Assembly: GCA_016222925.1 (NCBI GenBank)
Contig: JACRQB010000198.1
Location: 4,496-9,499 of the forward strand
Origin: Nitrospirota bacterium
Lineage (GTDB): Bacteria; Nitrospirota; Nitrospiria; Nitrospirales; Nitrospiraceae
Direction of reading: 5' to 3'
DNA length: 5,004 nucleotides
In this document: positions 1 through 5,004 of the stretch, piece by piece
How the letters are laid out: each line of letters starts with the position of its first letter
How positions within the stretch are numbered: the stretch's first letter is position 1
Program-made: the position numbers and the translations under genes
Notes under the pieces: generated by a model
What the model was told of the DNA's origin: nothing
The model's input: only the letters and a program-made list of their open reading frames with translations
Database searches by the model: none

Positions 1-2250
1 CTTGCATCACGCAACAAGTGGGTTATCGCAGGTGCGATAGCCGTTTCTTTGACATTGGCCTGGGGGTACTACCTGCTTGCGACGAAGTATTTTCAGTCAC
101 AGACGATGATTGTGGCAGAACAGCACGGGTCGATCGACAACCTTCTTGATAAAGACGGAGACGGAGGAGGAAGTTTCGAACAGCGCCTTTTTCTTATTCA
201 GCGGCAAATCATCAATAGAGATTTTTTGCAGGAAATTGCAAAAGAATTTAGCCTGTTCCCACGTGAACTCACTGAGAGTCAGCAGCGTGAAGCTCTCATC
301 GGATTAATGAACATGACGAGGGTTGAGCGGGTTAAGATGGACCCAGCGGTAGCCCTTTCTCCGCAGAGTTTGGTTGAAGGTTTCATGGTGTCCTTCCTGC
401 ATGAGAATCCGACAACCGCCATGCAGGTGACAGCTCGAATCGCCGACAAATTCATTGAGGAGAACAACAGGGAGCGTGAGAAGAAGGTTGAGGGCACGGG
501 CGAGTTTCTTGAAGAAGAACTGCGCTTGATGAAACGCGAGCTAGAGAAGAGAGAAGAGAATATTAGTAGCTTCAAGAAGTCTCACCTGGGCAACCTTCCC
601 CAGCAGGCAGATACCAACCTTCGGGCCTTGGATCGAGTAGAGGCAGAGATCTTTACCACTAACGAGAGTCTTCAACGTCAATCCGACAAACTGGGCACTT
701 TGAATCAAGAAGTTCATCTGTACCGTACGACCGGACAGTCGAGTTTTAGAAGTGGGACTACTCGCTCGATGGAACCCGATCCACTGTTTCGGCATCTGAA
801 GGAACTCCGAGAGAAACTTGTCAAGCTTCGTGCTGAATTTTGGGATGGATATCCCGAGATCATCCTTACGAAGGAAGAAATTCGGCAAACGGAGGAGGAG
901 TTAACCAATGTGTACGGTCCGGATGCGCTCCGGGCAGACAAGACGACGCCGCTGGACCCAGTCCTTCAGGATTTGTTGAAGCAGCAAAGTGAAGCACGAA
1001 CCGAGATTGCTCTTCTCCGGCAGCGACTTGACCAACTACGCACCACCAAGAGAGATCTTGAAAGGCGTCTCGATAGGTCGCCCGCTGTTGAACAAGAGTT
1101 GCTCGTTCTCGAACGTGACTACGGCAATCTGAAGAACAATTACGCGATGTTACTTGACAAGCGATTGCATACGCGGGTCGAAGAAAACATCGGAAAACGG
1201 CAGAAAGGTGGAAAGTACCGCATACTAGACCGTGCCAATTTTCCAACAGATCCAGCCATTCCAAACAGGCTAAGGGTTTTGGTACTAGGATTCCTGTTTG
1301 GATGTGTTTTTGGAGTAGGGCTGTCGATCCTACGTGAACACCTCACCCCTCAGTTCCGAAGCGCAGAAGATGTAGAATTTCTGCTCTCAGGTCCTCGATT
1401 GTTGGCCGCCATTCCTGATTTTTCATTCCTGTGGCGTACGGCCAGTGCTCCAGGGTATTTTCAGGCTCCTGCTCTGCCAAGGCCTTTGTCAGGGATGACC
1501 GCGAGATCGCAGTCAGAGATCGTACCGAGCAGACAACCGTTAGCCGAGCGGTCGGGCTTGTATGAGATCGACCGGAGATTTGTTGCGAAGATGTTCCCTC
1601 GTTCCATGGCTGCTGAGCAGTATCGTGTGGCTGCGGCGAGATTGCAGTTGATCAATACGACCGGGGCGCCGATGGTTGTCGCTGTGACGAGTGCGATTAA
1701 AGGCGAAGGGAAAACGACGACCGTCGTTAATCTCGGCTATACCCTGTCGAGAGATTTTGGTAAGCGTGTACTCGTGCTGGATTGTGACTTTGTCTATCCG
1801 GAAATGAAGGCCTTCCTTGAATCACCAGTACGATATGGGCTCATTGATTGTCTAAGAAGTGACATTCCGGTGCAGCAGGCCATGAGTGCTTTCACCGATG
1901 TGCCATGCTGGATTATGCCGGCTGGCGAAGCTGTAGCTGACTCCAACGAGCTATTAAGGGCAGGTCAACTCGGTCGTGTGTTGTCACAATTGCGAGAGGA
2001 ATTTGATTATATCCTCCTGAATGCCCCACCCATTCTACCTGTGGCCACCATGAATGTGTTGGAAAGTCATTGCGATTTTCTCCTTCTTGTCGTAAGAGCC
2101 AATCTGACGTCCAAGCAAGCTGTCAAACAGGCGATTGGGGCGCTGCGTGCAGACAGACCCATCCATGTGATTCTCAATGGTGTGGCATCAAATTCTCTTC
2201 CGAGCTATATGTTGGATTACGCCGTCAGCGAGAGTCGAGTAGCGGTTTGA
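1..2250 (+). CDS. Wzz/GumC-type chain-length regulator fused to a BY-kinase-like ATPase (5'-partial)
   Basis: Inner-membrane protein of exopolysaccharide export that sets polymer length with the Wzx/Wzy-type machinery. The frame is open to the left edge; a TTG at 49 lies inside the first membrane segment, so the true start is upstream. Counting codon 1 at base 1, 749 residues are visible. Residues 7-27 form the first membrane segment, followed by the periplasmic Wzz region. Charged heptad-rich coiled coils run from about 160 to 380. The PTDPAIPN motif precedes the second membrane segment (426-444). The cytoplasmic C-terminus has the EQYR motif (539-542), Walker A KGEGKTTT with K571, and Walker A' VLVLDCDFVYPEM with D594 and D596. 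The Walker B-like string DYILLNAPP carries N674 where families usually have Asp. Only Y736 and Y740 lie near the C-terminus, so a classical tyrosine cluster is poor. Fold and role are well supported; active autokinase function is doubtful. Base composition is visibly less GC-rich than the IS elements downstream. Confidence 0.93.
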   Translation, partial: LASRNKWVIAGAIAVSLTLAWGYYLLATKYFQSQTMIVAEQHGSIDNLLDKDGDGGGSFEQRLFLIQRQIINRDFLQEIAKEFSLFPRELTESQQREALIGLMNMTRVERVKMDPAVALSPQSLVEGFMVSFLHENPTTAMQVTARIADKFIEENNREREKKVEGTGEFLEEELRLMKRELEKREENISSFKKSHLGNLPQQADTNLRALDRVEAEIFTTNESLQRQSDKLGTLNQEVHLYRTTGQSSFRSGTTRSMEPDPLFRHLKELREKLVKLRAEFWDGYPEIILTKEEIRQTEEELTNVYGPDALRADKTTPLDPVLQDLLKQQSEARTEIALLRQRLDQLRTTKRDLERRLDRSPAVEQELLVLERDYGNLKNNYAMLLDKRLHTRVEENIGKRQKGGKYRILDRANFPTDPAIPNRLRVLVLGFLFGCVFGVGLSILREHLTPQFRSAEDVEFLLSGPRLLAAIPDFSFLWRTASAPGYFQAPALPRPLSGMTARSQSEIVPSRQPLAERSGLYEIDRRFVAKMFPRSMAAEQYRVAAARLQLINTTGAPMVVAVTSAIKGEGKTTTVVNLGYTLSRDFGKRVLVLDCDFVYPEMKAFLESPVRYGLIDCLRSDIPVQQAMSAFTDVPCWIMPAGEAVADSNELLRAGQLGRVLSQLREEFDYILLNAPPILPVATMNVLESHCDFLLLVVRANLTSKQAVKQAIGALRADRPIHVILNGVASNSLPSYMLDYAVSESRVAV

Positions 2251-2545
2251 CATCTGTCCCAACTTAAAGGACGGTCAGACGTAGGTCATGACCAAACACC
2301 TGCATCGCTTGATTTTCAGTAGTTCATCTCACCGCATGTTTTCTGTGACCTCGACCTCCTATTGGTAATCAGAGTAGCAGGTTGCTTCAGCTTACCGACC
2401 TAAAGTGACGTTGCATGGCCAACTTGATCAGGATCCAATACACAAGTGAGCTGTGCGAGGTGCCTCAGGCATTTTTTAGAGTACCTCCGTCAATTGGCTG
2501 CCCAAGGTTTGAGCCTGTAGGTTCCCCATAGATTCAGTGGGCGGT
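2251..2545. other. Intergenic stretch between the exopolysaccharide gene and the IS30 end
   Basis: About 295 bases lie between the stop of the Wzz/kinase-like gene and the IS30 terminal repeat. I see no convincing gene. A 26-codon frame from ATG 2288 has no good ribosome site and no recognisable product. The only structures noted are a short perfect palindrome (GGTCATGACC, 2284-2293) and the terminator-like hairpin at 2461-2477. No promoter pair or RNA gene was recognised. Confidence 0.6.
2461..2477 (+). terminator. Weak candidate intrinsic terminator downstream of the exopolysaccharide gene
   Basis: TGCC-TCA-GGCA makes a 4-bp stem with a 3-base loop and is followed at once by six T residues (2472-2477). 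It points the right way to end transcripts from the Wzz/kinase-like gene, about 210 bases after its stop. The stem is short, extended only by possible G-U pairs, and GAGG/CCTC just upstream could pair instead, so efficiency may be low. Confidence 0.35.
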
Positions 2546-2564
2546 TTCAAGTTCCAAGTGCAAT
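2546..2564 (+). repeat. IS30 terminal inverted repeat, transposase 3' side
   Basis: TTCAAGTTCCAAGTGCAAT, read inward on the plus strand, matches 16 of 19 bases of the repeat at 4671-4689 read on the minus strand, including the shared block TCCAAGTGCAAT. The transposase stop (TGA on the minus strand, 2547-2549) falls within it. Confidence 0.85.
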
Positions 2565-3052
2565 GGGTGCATGAGAGCGGAGTTCCGCATAGACTTCCAG
2601 GGGCGTGGCAAAGTTGAGACATTTTCTCGGGCGCGTGTTGAGGCGCTGGGCGATGGCATTCACCTCGCGCTGGGTATAGGCCGACAAGTCCATGCCCTTG
2701 AGCAAGTACTGACGGAGCAGGCCATTCGTGTTTTCATTGGTGCCGCGTTGCCACGGGCTGTGGGGATCGGCAAAGAAGACGCGGATCGCGAGGCGCTGGG
2801 CCAGCCGTTCATGTTCAGCCATCTCTTTCCCGCGATCATACGTCAGGGTTTTCCGCAGTATCGCGGGGACGTGCCGGAGTTTTTTCGTGAAGCTCTGGCG
2901 GGCACTCGTCGCATCCGTCCCCTCCATCTGGGTCAGGATGACCAGGCGCGTCGTCCGCTCCACCAGCGTGCTGACGGCCGACCCATTGCGGGCGCCTTTG
3001 AACAAGTCGCCTTCCCAGTGGCCGGGCACCGTGCGGGTGGCCACGTCGGCGG
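2547..3052 (-). pseudogene. IS30 transposase C-terminal half: stranded DDE catalytic domain
   Basis: This stretch encodes residues 172-337 of the interrupted IS30 transposase, from DVATRTVPGHWEGD to the end ...APIALGT. It carries all three catalytic residues (D185 codon at 3006-3008) and the conserved PHSPWQRGTNENTNGLLRQY and RPRKCLNFATP segments. It has no start of its own: the nearest in-frame candidate is a TTG at 3074 inside the IS3 right end, overlapping the IS3 stop codon TGA (3071-3073). Expression would need reinitiation or translational coupling there. Without the N-terminal DNA-binding domain it is unlikely to transpose anything. Confidence 0.85.
3049..3052. repeat. IS3 target-site duplication, copy 1 (GCGG)
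   Basis: GCGG directly abuts the IS3 right end and matches 4128-4131 at the other end. A 4-bp duplication is within the 3-5 bp usual for IS3-family insertions. Keeping one copy restores the IS30 frame. Confidence 0.82.
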
Positions 3053-3080
3053 TGTAGTGCTTCCCTGAAATCAAGCCACC
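3053..3080 (+). repeat. IS3 terminal inverted repeat, transposase 3' side
   Basis: Read inward on the plus strand it begins TGTAGTGCTTCCCTGAAAT. Aligned with 4098-4127 on the minus strand it gives 22 matches in 30 columns with two single-base gaps; the strongest blocks are TGCT, TCC, TGAAAT and CCACC. The transposase stop (3071-3073) lies inside it. Confidence 0.8.
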
Positions 3081-4114
3081 TGAGTTGATTGTTGGGCCCG
3101 ATATTGAACCGGGCTCCGATAGCCCAATGCCTGATGCGGGCGATCGTGGATGTACGATTGCATCCAGTCCCGGATGATTCGCCGCGCCTCCTCAAACGTC
3201 TGGACCGTGTGTTGCCAGACGCACACTTCTTTGAGACTGCGAAAGAACCGTTCGATGATCCCGTTCGGCTCCGGCGTGTACGGCGTGATGAACTCCTGCT
3301 GCAACCGATAGTCGCGACAGGCTTGCCGAAACTGACGGCTCTGGAAGATCAGGCCGTTGTCGCTGCGGAGGACAGGCGCTCCCGGAGGCCGCAGCGTCCC
3401 GAACCGTGCCAGACAGGCGGCTTCCACCGCGCGCGCGGCCTCCTTCGCCCGACTCCGGAGGGCAAACTCGTAGCCGATCACTTCCCGATCATGACAATCG
3501 ATCACCGCCGCCAGAGGTGCCCAGCCGTCTTGCCCACAGGCGATATGCGTCACATCCATCGCCCACCGTTCGTTGCTTCGGCTTGCCCGACTGGTCCAGC
3601 CTTGCACGCGAGGACGTGGGGTGGAGACCCGTTGCTGCACGAACCACCCCTTCTGGTTCAGCACACGGGAGACCGCTTTGCGATTCACCAACAGGCGGTC
3701 TCGAAATCGTAGCTGCACCCAGAGTCGGCGATACCCAAACGTCGGATACTGCTGAATCCAATACCGCAATCGCTCCAGCCATGGTGGCTCCGTGCGGCCT
3801 CGGCGTCGGGCCGCGCAAGGGGCTCGATGCAAGCCGGCTCGACTCACGCGGAGCACCTGGCAACTCCGGCGCTCGGAGACACCCGAGTAGAGTCTCAAGA
3901 CCTCCCGTAAAATGTCGTTAGCCAGGACGAGATCGCCAATCTTCTGTTTTAACTTCTTGATCTGCTCGTCCTTCACGGCATCTTCATCCTTCGGTCGCGT
4001 GCGGAGCGCGTTCTCGGCCCCTACCAGAAACTTCTCCCGCCAGTCTTCGACCTCGGCCACCGTCAGCCCATCGGTCCGCTCAGGACCATGTCGTAGGGGT
4101 GGTCTCAATTTCAA
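3071..4114 (-). CDS. IS3-family transposase (OrfA and OrfB in one frame), as the element's own product
   Basis: This is the part of the chimeric frame that belongs to the IS3 element. IS3 transposases excise and circularise the element, then integrate it through a DDE active site. The OrfA-like segment (LTVAEVEDWREKFLVGAENAL..., then KQKIGDLVLANDILREV) runs directly into the OrfB-like segment (GVSERRSCQVLRVSRAGLHRAP...) without the usual -1 phase change. Either the element naturally has one ORF or a deletion joined the two. TTG 4114 is the first in-frame start candidate inside the element; GTG 4060, just before AEVEDW, is an alternative. Neither has a clear Shine-Dalgarno. The only ATGs near the left end are out of frame and soon hit a stop. 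Catalytic Asp codons lie at 3554-3556 and 3359-3361, and the Glu codon at 3251-3253; all are intact. Confidence 0.75.
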   Translation of the reverse strand: MKLRPPLRHGPERTDGLTVAEVEDWREKFLVGAENALRTRPKDEDAVKDEQIKKLKQKIGDLVLANDILREVLRLYSGVSERRSCQVLRVSRAGLHRAPCAARRRGRTEPPWLERLRYWIQQYPTFGYRRLWVQLRFRDRLLVNRKAVSRVLNQKGWFVQQRVSTPRPRVQGWTSRASRSNERWAMDVTHIACGQDGWAPLAAVIDCHDREVIGYEFALRSRAKEAARAVEAACLARFGTLRPPGAPVLRSDNGLIFQSRQFRQACRDYRLQQEFITPYTPEPNGIIERFFRSLKEVCVWQHTVQTFEEARRIIRDWMQSYIHDRPHQALGYRSPVQYRAQQSTQVA

Positions 4115-4639
4115 GGAGAGCAGGATAGCGGGGCGCTCGACAATGGAGATCATGTTGGGGATGTGGCCCCGGCGATCCGTCCCGCGCGATCGAGGTCGAC
4201 GCGCCTTACGCACCTGCCGCAACGCTGCCAGCAGTTCGCTCCGCAGGGTCCCACGGGGCAAGACATACAAGTCTGCATAGATGGTCGCAGTCGACAGCTG
4301 CTTTCCCCTATCGTCAGGATACGCGCGTCGGAGCCGGCCGGCAACCTGCGCCGGCGAACACCCCTTAGCCAGATGCGTCCGCACATACTGCCACCGCCAG
4401 GGATCCAGGAGTTTCCCGGGGCGTCGCGGGTGCCGAGATCTGGCACCCGCTTGGGTCTGCGCCGTGCAGGCCCGATACGGTTGACTCCGGGTCGTGTTAC
4501 GGGCATATTCCCGGCGCGGGGTGCTGGGTGCGCGTCCCAACATTCGGGCCATCATCCGCAGCGAATGGCCCCGGGCCAATCCCAGGCTCATGGTCTCACG
4601 TTCGTCGGTACTCAGGTGGCGGTAGCATCTTATTGTCAT
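3071..4639 (-). CDS. In-frame chimera: IS30 DNA-binding N-terminus fused to a complete IS3-family transposase
   Basis: One open frame of 522 residues joins two unrelated transposases. Residues 1-170 are the IS30 N-terminus (helix-turn-helix at about 8-48, then the KLLDPWRWQYVRTHLAKGCSP linker region). From residue 171 the frame enters the IS3 left end and continues through an OrfA-like coil (KDEQIKKLKQKIGDLVLANDIL), an HTH_21-like section (YPTFGYRRLW) and the rve integrase core. The IS3 triad is D362 (AMDVTH), D427 (RSDNG) and E463 (NGIIERF), with 35 residues between the last two, the IS3/retroviral DD(35)E spacing. The tail HDRPHQALGYRSPVQYRAQQ is typical of IS3 OrfB. No stop or frameshift interrupts it. 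The IS3 enzyme may also start within its own element, for instance at TTG 4114 or GTG 4060. Whether the long fusion is made is unknown. Confidence 0.85.
   Translation of the reverse strand: MTIRCYRHLSTDERETMSLGLARGHSLRMMARMLGRAPSTPRREYARNTTRSQPYRACTAQTQAGARSRHPRRPGKLLDPWRWQYVRTHLAKGCSPAQVAGRLRRAYPDDRGKQLSTATIYADLYVLPRGTLRSELLAALRQVRKARRPRSRGTDRRGHIPNMISIVERPAILLSLKLRPPLRHGPERTDGLTVAEVEDWREKFLVGAENALRTRPKDEDAVKDEQIKKLKQKIGDLVLANDILREVLRLYSGVSERRSCQVLRVSRAGLHRAPCAARRRGRTEPPWLERLRYWIQQYPTFGYRRLWVQLRFRDRLLVNRKAVSRVLNQKGWFVQQRVSTPRPRVQGWTSRASRSNERWAMDVTHIACGQDGWAPLAAVIDCHDREVIGYEFALRSRAKEAARAVEAACLARFGTLRPPGAPVLRSDNGLIFQSRQFRQACRDYRLQQEFITPYTPEPNGIIERFFRSLKEVCVWQHTVQTFEEARRIIRDWMQSYIHDRPHQALGYRSPVQYRAQQSTQVA
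4098..4127 (-). repeat. IS3 terminal inverted repeat, transposase 5' side
   Basis: Read inward on the minus strand it begins TATCCTGCTCTCCTTGAAAT and ends in CCACC. It pairs imperfectly with 3053-3080. The terminal dinucleotide is TA rather than TG, so this end is probably diverged. Confidence 0.78.
4128..4131. repeat. IS3 target-site duplication, copy 2 (GCGG)
   Basis: GCGG directly abuts the IS3 left end and matches 3049-3052. On the minus strand it supplies the CCGC of the ERPA codons in the IS30 transposase. Confidence 0.82.
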
Positions 4640-4670
4640 GGCAACACCATAGCCCATCGGGGCTTGCAGT

Positions 4671-4689
4671 ATTGCACTTGGAGTTAGAA
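4671..4689 (-). repeat. IS30 terminal inverted repeat, transposase 5' side
   Basis: TTCTAACTCCAAGTGCAAT, read inward on the minus strand, pairs with the repeat at 2546-2564. It lies about 30 bases upstream of the transposase ATG at 4639. Confidence 0.85.
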
Positions 4690-4701
4690 CTCAAGGAGCG
4701 T

Positions 4702-4775
4702 ATTCCGACCCGAGCCAGCCACTGATTCCGAGGTGAATCCGGCCACTTTTCCGAATTCTCTCGGAATTGGTGGCC
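4702..4775 (+). repeat. Tandem IS21-type end repeats with a nested inverted repeat
   Basis: Three units begin with (A)TTCCGA: 4702-4724, 4725-4748 and 4749-4775, about 23-27 bases each. Each contains a version of the AGCCAC/GGCCAC core; in the third the core appears inverted as GGTGGCC. The second and third units together form an imperfect palindrome: GGCCAC (4741-4746) pairs with GTGGCC (4770-4775), and TTCCGA (4749-4754) pairs with TCGGAA (4761-4766). Such repeats are probably transposase binding sites. Confidence 0.6.
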
Positions 4776-4883
4776 GACATCCCAGGGAATAACGGGCGGT
4801 AATCCGCCGTCCGGTCGTGCCGGAGCCATTCGCGACGCAGGTCCTCCTCACCCTTGGGTATCGTGTCCCTTCCATTTTATGGG

Positions 4884-4888
4884 GGAGG
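4884..4888 (+). promoter_or_regulatory. Ribosome binding site of the istA remnant
   Basis: GGAGG lies five bases upstream of ATG 4894 and supports that start over the internal ATG at 4915. No convincing promoter was found upstream in the 4790-4880 leader. Confidence 0.6.
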
Positions 4889-4893
4889 TGCCG

Positions 4894-4944
4894 ATGACAG
4901 CGGAGCGAGTGACCATGCGGAAGATCAAAGACATAATGAGGTAA
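4894..4944 (+). pseudogene. istA: istA 5' remnant (IS21-family transposase), 16 codons then stop
   Basis: The frame reads MTAERVTMRKIKDIMR and stops at TAA (4942-4944). IstA is a DDE transposase of roughly 340-520 residues that works with the ATPase IstB. The TAERVTMRKIK start is characteristic of one IS21 branch, where the frame continues through an LR... helix into a helix-turn-helix. Here the likeness ends at the arginine codon 4939-4941, and the following bases do not look like istA in any frame. This points to truncation, most simply by insertion of another element starting near 4937, or by a deletion. A ribosome site sits at a good distance. The assignment relies on a very short match, so confidence is moderate. 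Confidence 0.6.
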
Positions 4945-5004
4945 GCTCGAAAAAGTGGACGTCTTCACCCTATGATCAGAGGGCTGGAGGTGTGAGGATG
5001 GAAC
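4937..5004 (+). mobile_element. Possible left end of a further IS (IS3-like), running off the window
   Basis: Where istA likeness stops, the sequence becomes TGAGGTAAGCTCGAAAAAGTGGACG. The GAAAAAGTGGAC string resembles terminal repeats of several IS3-family elements, and a start codon with a good ribosome site follows about 60 bases in, as orfA of such an element would. The other end is outside the window, so neither the inverted repeat nor a target duplication can be tested here. Confidence 0.35.
4998..5004 (+). CDS. Possible start of a gene at the window edge (3'-partial)
   Basis: ATG 4998 is preceded by GGAGG (4986-4990) at seven bases, a good ribosome site. Only Met-Glu and one further base are visible, so the product cannot be told from sequence. 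Its position just inside a suspected IS end suggests a transposase OrfA, but this is inference from context only. Confidence 0.35.

Larger units (their letters stand above)
3053..4127 (-). mobile_element. IS3-family insertion sequence nested in the IS30 transposase gene
   Basis: The 1075-bp element is flanked by a 4-bp direct repeat GCGG (3049-3052 and 4128-4131). Imperfect inverted ends of 28-30 bases (3053-3080 and 4098-4127) share the core TGAAAT and CCACC. Its ends read TGTAG (transposase 3' side) and TATCC (5' side), so only one end has the usual IS3 TG. Removing the element with one duplication restores the IS30 frame exactly, which fixes the boundaries well. The single transposase frame fills nearly the whole element, and its stop lies within the right repeat. 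At about 1.1 kb it is shorter than most IS3 elements. Confidence 0.9.
2547..4639 (-). pseudogene. IS30-family transposase, split by IS3 insertion (reconstructs to 337 residues)
   Basis: This DDE transposase would cut and join IS30 ends. It is split into 4128-4639 (N-terminus) and 2547-3052 (C-terminus). Removing 3053-4127 plus one GCGG copy leaves exactly 1014 bases, a continuous frame reading ...ERPADVATRTVPGHWEGD... across the junction. The N-terminal helix-turn-helix spans about residues 8-48 (YRHLS...LGRAPST...ARN). In the reconstruction the catalytic residues are D185 (GHWEGD), D242 (LTYDRG) and E276 (GTNEN), with 33 residues between the last two, the IS30-family DD(33)E spacing. No frameshift or stop was seen in either half, so the gene looks intact until the IS3 insertion. 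I chose ATG 4639; an in-frame ATG at 4657 is possible, but MTIRCYRHLS fits family N-termini better. The cut falls 14 residues before the first catalytic Asp. Confidence 0.9.
2546..4689 (-). mobile_element. IS30-family insertion sequence, interrupted by an IS3-family element
   Basis: The element is bounded by imperfect 19-bp terminal inverted repeats (2546-2564 and 4671-4689, 16 of 19 matching). Without the nested 1075-bp IS3 copy and one 4-bp target duplication it would be 1065 bp, a normal IS30-family size. Its single transposase gene runs on the minus strand, and its stop codon lies inside the right repeat. No target duplication is visible: bases before 2546 end in GCGGT and bases after 4689 begin CTCAA. 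This suggests the flanks no longer belong to the same insertion event. The left neighbour is an IS21-family end. Confidence 0.9.
4702..4944 (+). mobile_element. Left-end fragment of an IS21-family element
   Basis: This stretch has the layout of an IS21-family left end: tandem degenerate repeats containing ATTCCG and a GGCCAC-type core (4702-4799), then a leader, a strong ribosome site and the opening codons of istA (4894). The rest of istA and istB is missing from the window. The outer terminus is not evident; IS30 abuts it at 4689. The family assignment rests on recognising the repeat style and the istA N-terminus, without a database search. Confidence 0.65.

Noticed and set aside
2284..2293. 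Perfect palindrome GGTCATGACC after the exopolysaccharide gene
   Set aside because: Ten bases, isolated, not next to a promoter and without a T run; likely chance.
2288..2368. Short frame from ATG 2288 (26 codons)
   Set aside because: No ribosome site, no recognisable sequence, and short enough to occur by chance.
2571..3068. 165-residue plus-strand frame opposite the IS30 C-terminal half
   Set aside because: It is the antisense shadow of a conserved DDE domain with intact catalytic residues; high GC keeps the opposite frame open.
3089..3921. Two long plus-strand frames (207 and 171 residues) opposite the IS3 transposase
   Set aside because: Both are Pro/Arg-rich antisense shadows of the IS3 core, with no recognisable domain or ribosome site.
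4163..4687. 174-residue plus-strand frame opposite the IS30 N-terminus
   Set aside because: Antisense to the conserved IS30 helix-turn-helix region; composition is typical of a shadow frame.
4854..4880. TTGGGT / TTTTAT as an istA promoter
   Set aside because: Both boxes match poorly, spacing is 15 bases, and the start point would fall at the ribosome site.
4684..4968. 94-residue minus-strand frame across the IS21 end
   Set aside because: It reads through the non-coding end repeats and the istA start on the opposite strand. Such frames are often annotated as hypothetical proteins but have no support here.
1..5004. CRISPR array, tRNA or rRNA genes, phage attachment sites, defence genes
   Set aside because: No regularly spaced repeats, tRNA-like folds, rRNA-like blocks or defence-type domains were seen on either strand.

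Overview
No undescribed biological system is visible in this window. It shows the 3' part of a bacterial exopolysaccharide gene followed by a pile-up of insertion sequences. The organism looks Gram-negative: the first gene fuses a Wzz-type chain-length regulator to a tyrosine-autokinase-like ATPase, as in GumC/ExoP-type exopolysaccharide clusters. The family mix is compatible with Nitrospirota or Proteobacteria, but the lineage cannot be fixed from this sequence.

Layout. 1-2250 (+) is the Wzz/BY-kinase-like gene; its start codon lies upstream of the window. 2251-2545 is non-coding, with one weak terminator-like hairpin. 2546-4689 is an IS30-family element on the minus strand, split by an IS3-family element (3053-4127, also minus). 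Excising the IS3 copy together with one 4-bp target duplication (GCGG on +, CCGC on -) restores a continuous 337-residue IS30 transposase with an intact DD(33)E triad. 4690-4944 holds the left end of an IS21-family element: tandem end repeats, a Shine-Dalgarno site and the first 16 codons of istA before a stop. 4937-5004 may be the start of a fourth element, possibly IS3-like, whose first gene would begin at 4998.

How the parts relate. The order of events can be partly read. The IS30 copy landed next to, or was recombined against, an IS21 end; the IS3 copy then inserted into the IS30 transposase gene. That insertion kept the reading frame, so the IS30 DNA-binding N-terminus is now fused to a complete IS3 transposase with its DD(35)E triad in one 522-residue open frame. 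The IS30 catalytic half is left as a stranded fragment. The IS cluster sits directly downstream of the exopolysaccharide gene and marks a break in, or the end of, that cluster. The kinase-like domain of the exopolysaccharide protein is unusual: Asn replaces the expected Walker B Asp, and only two tyrosines lie near its C-terminus.
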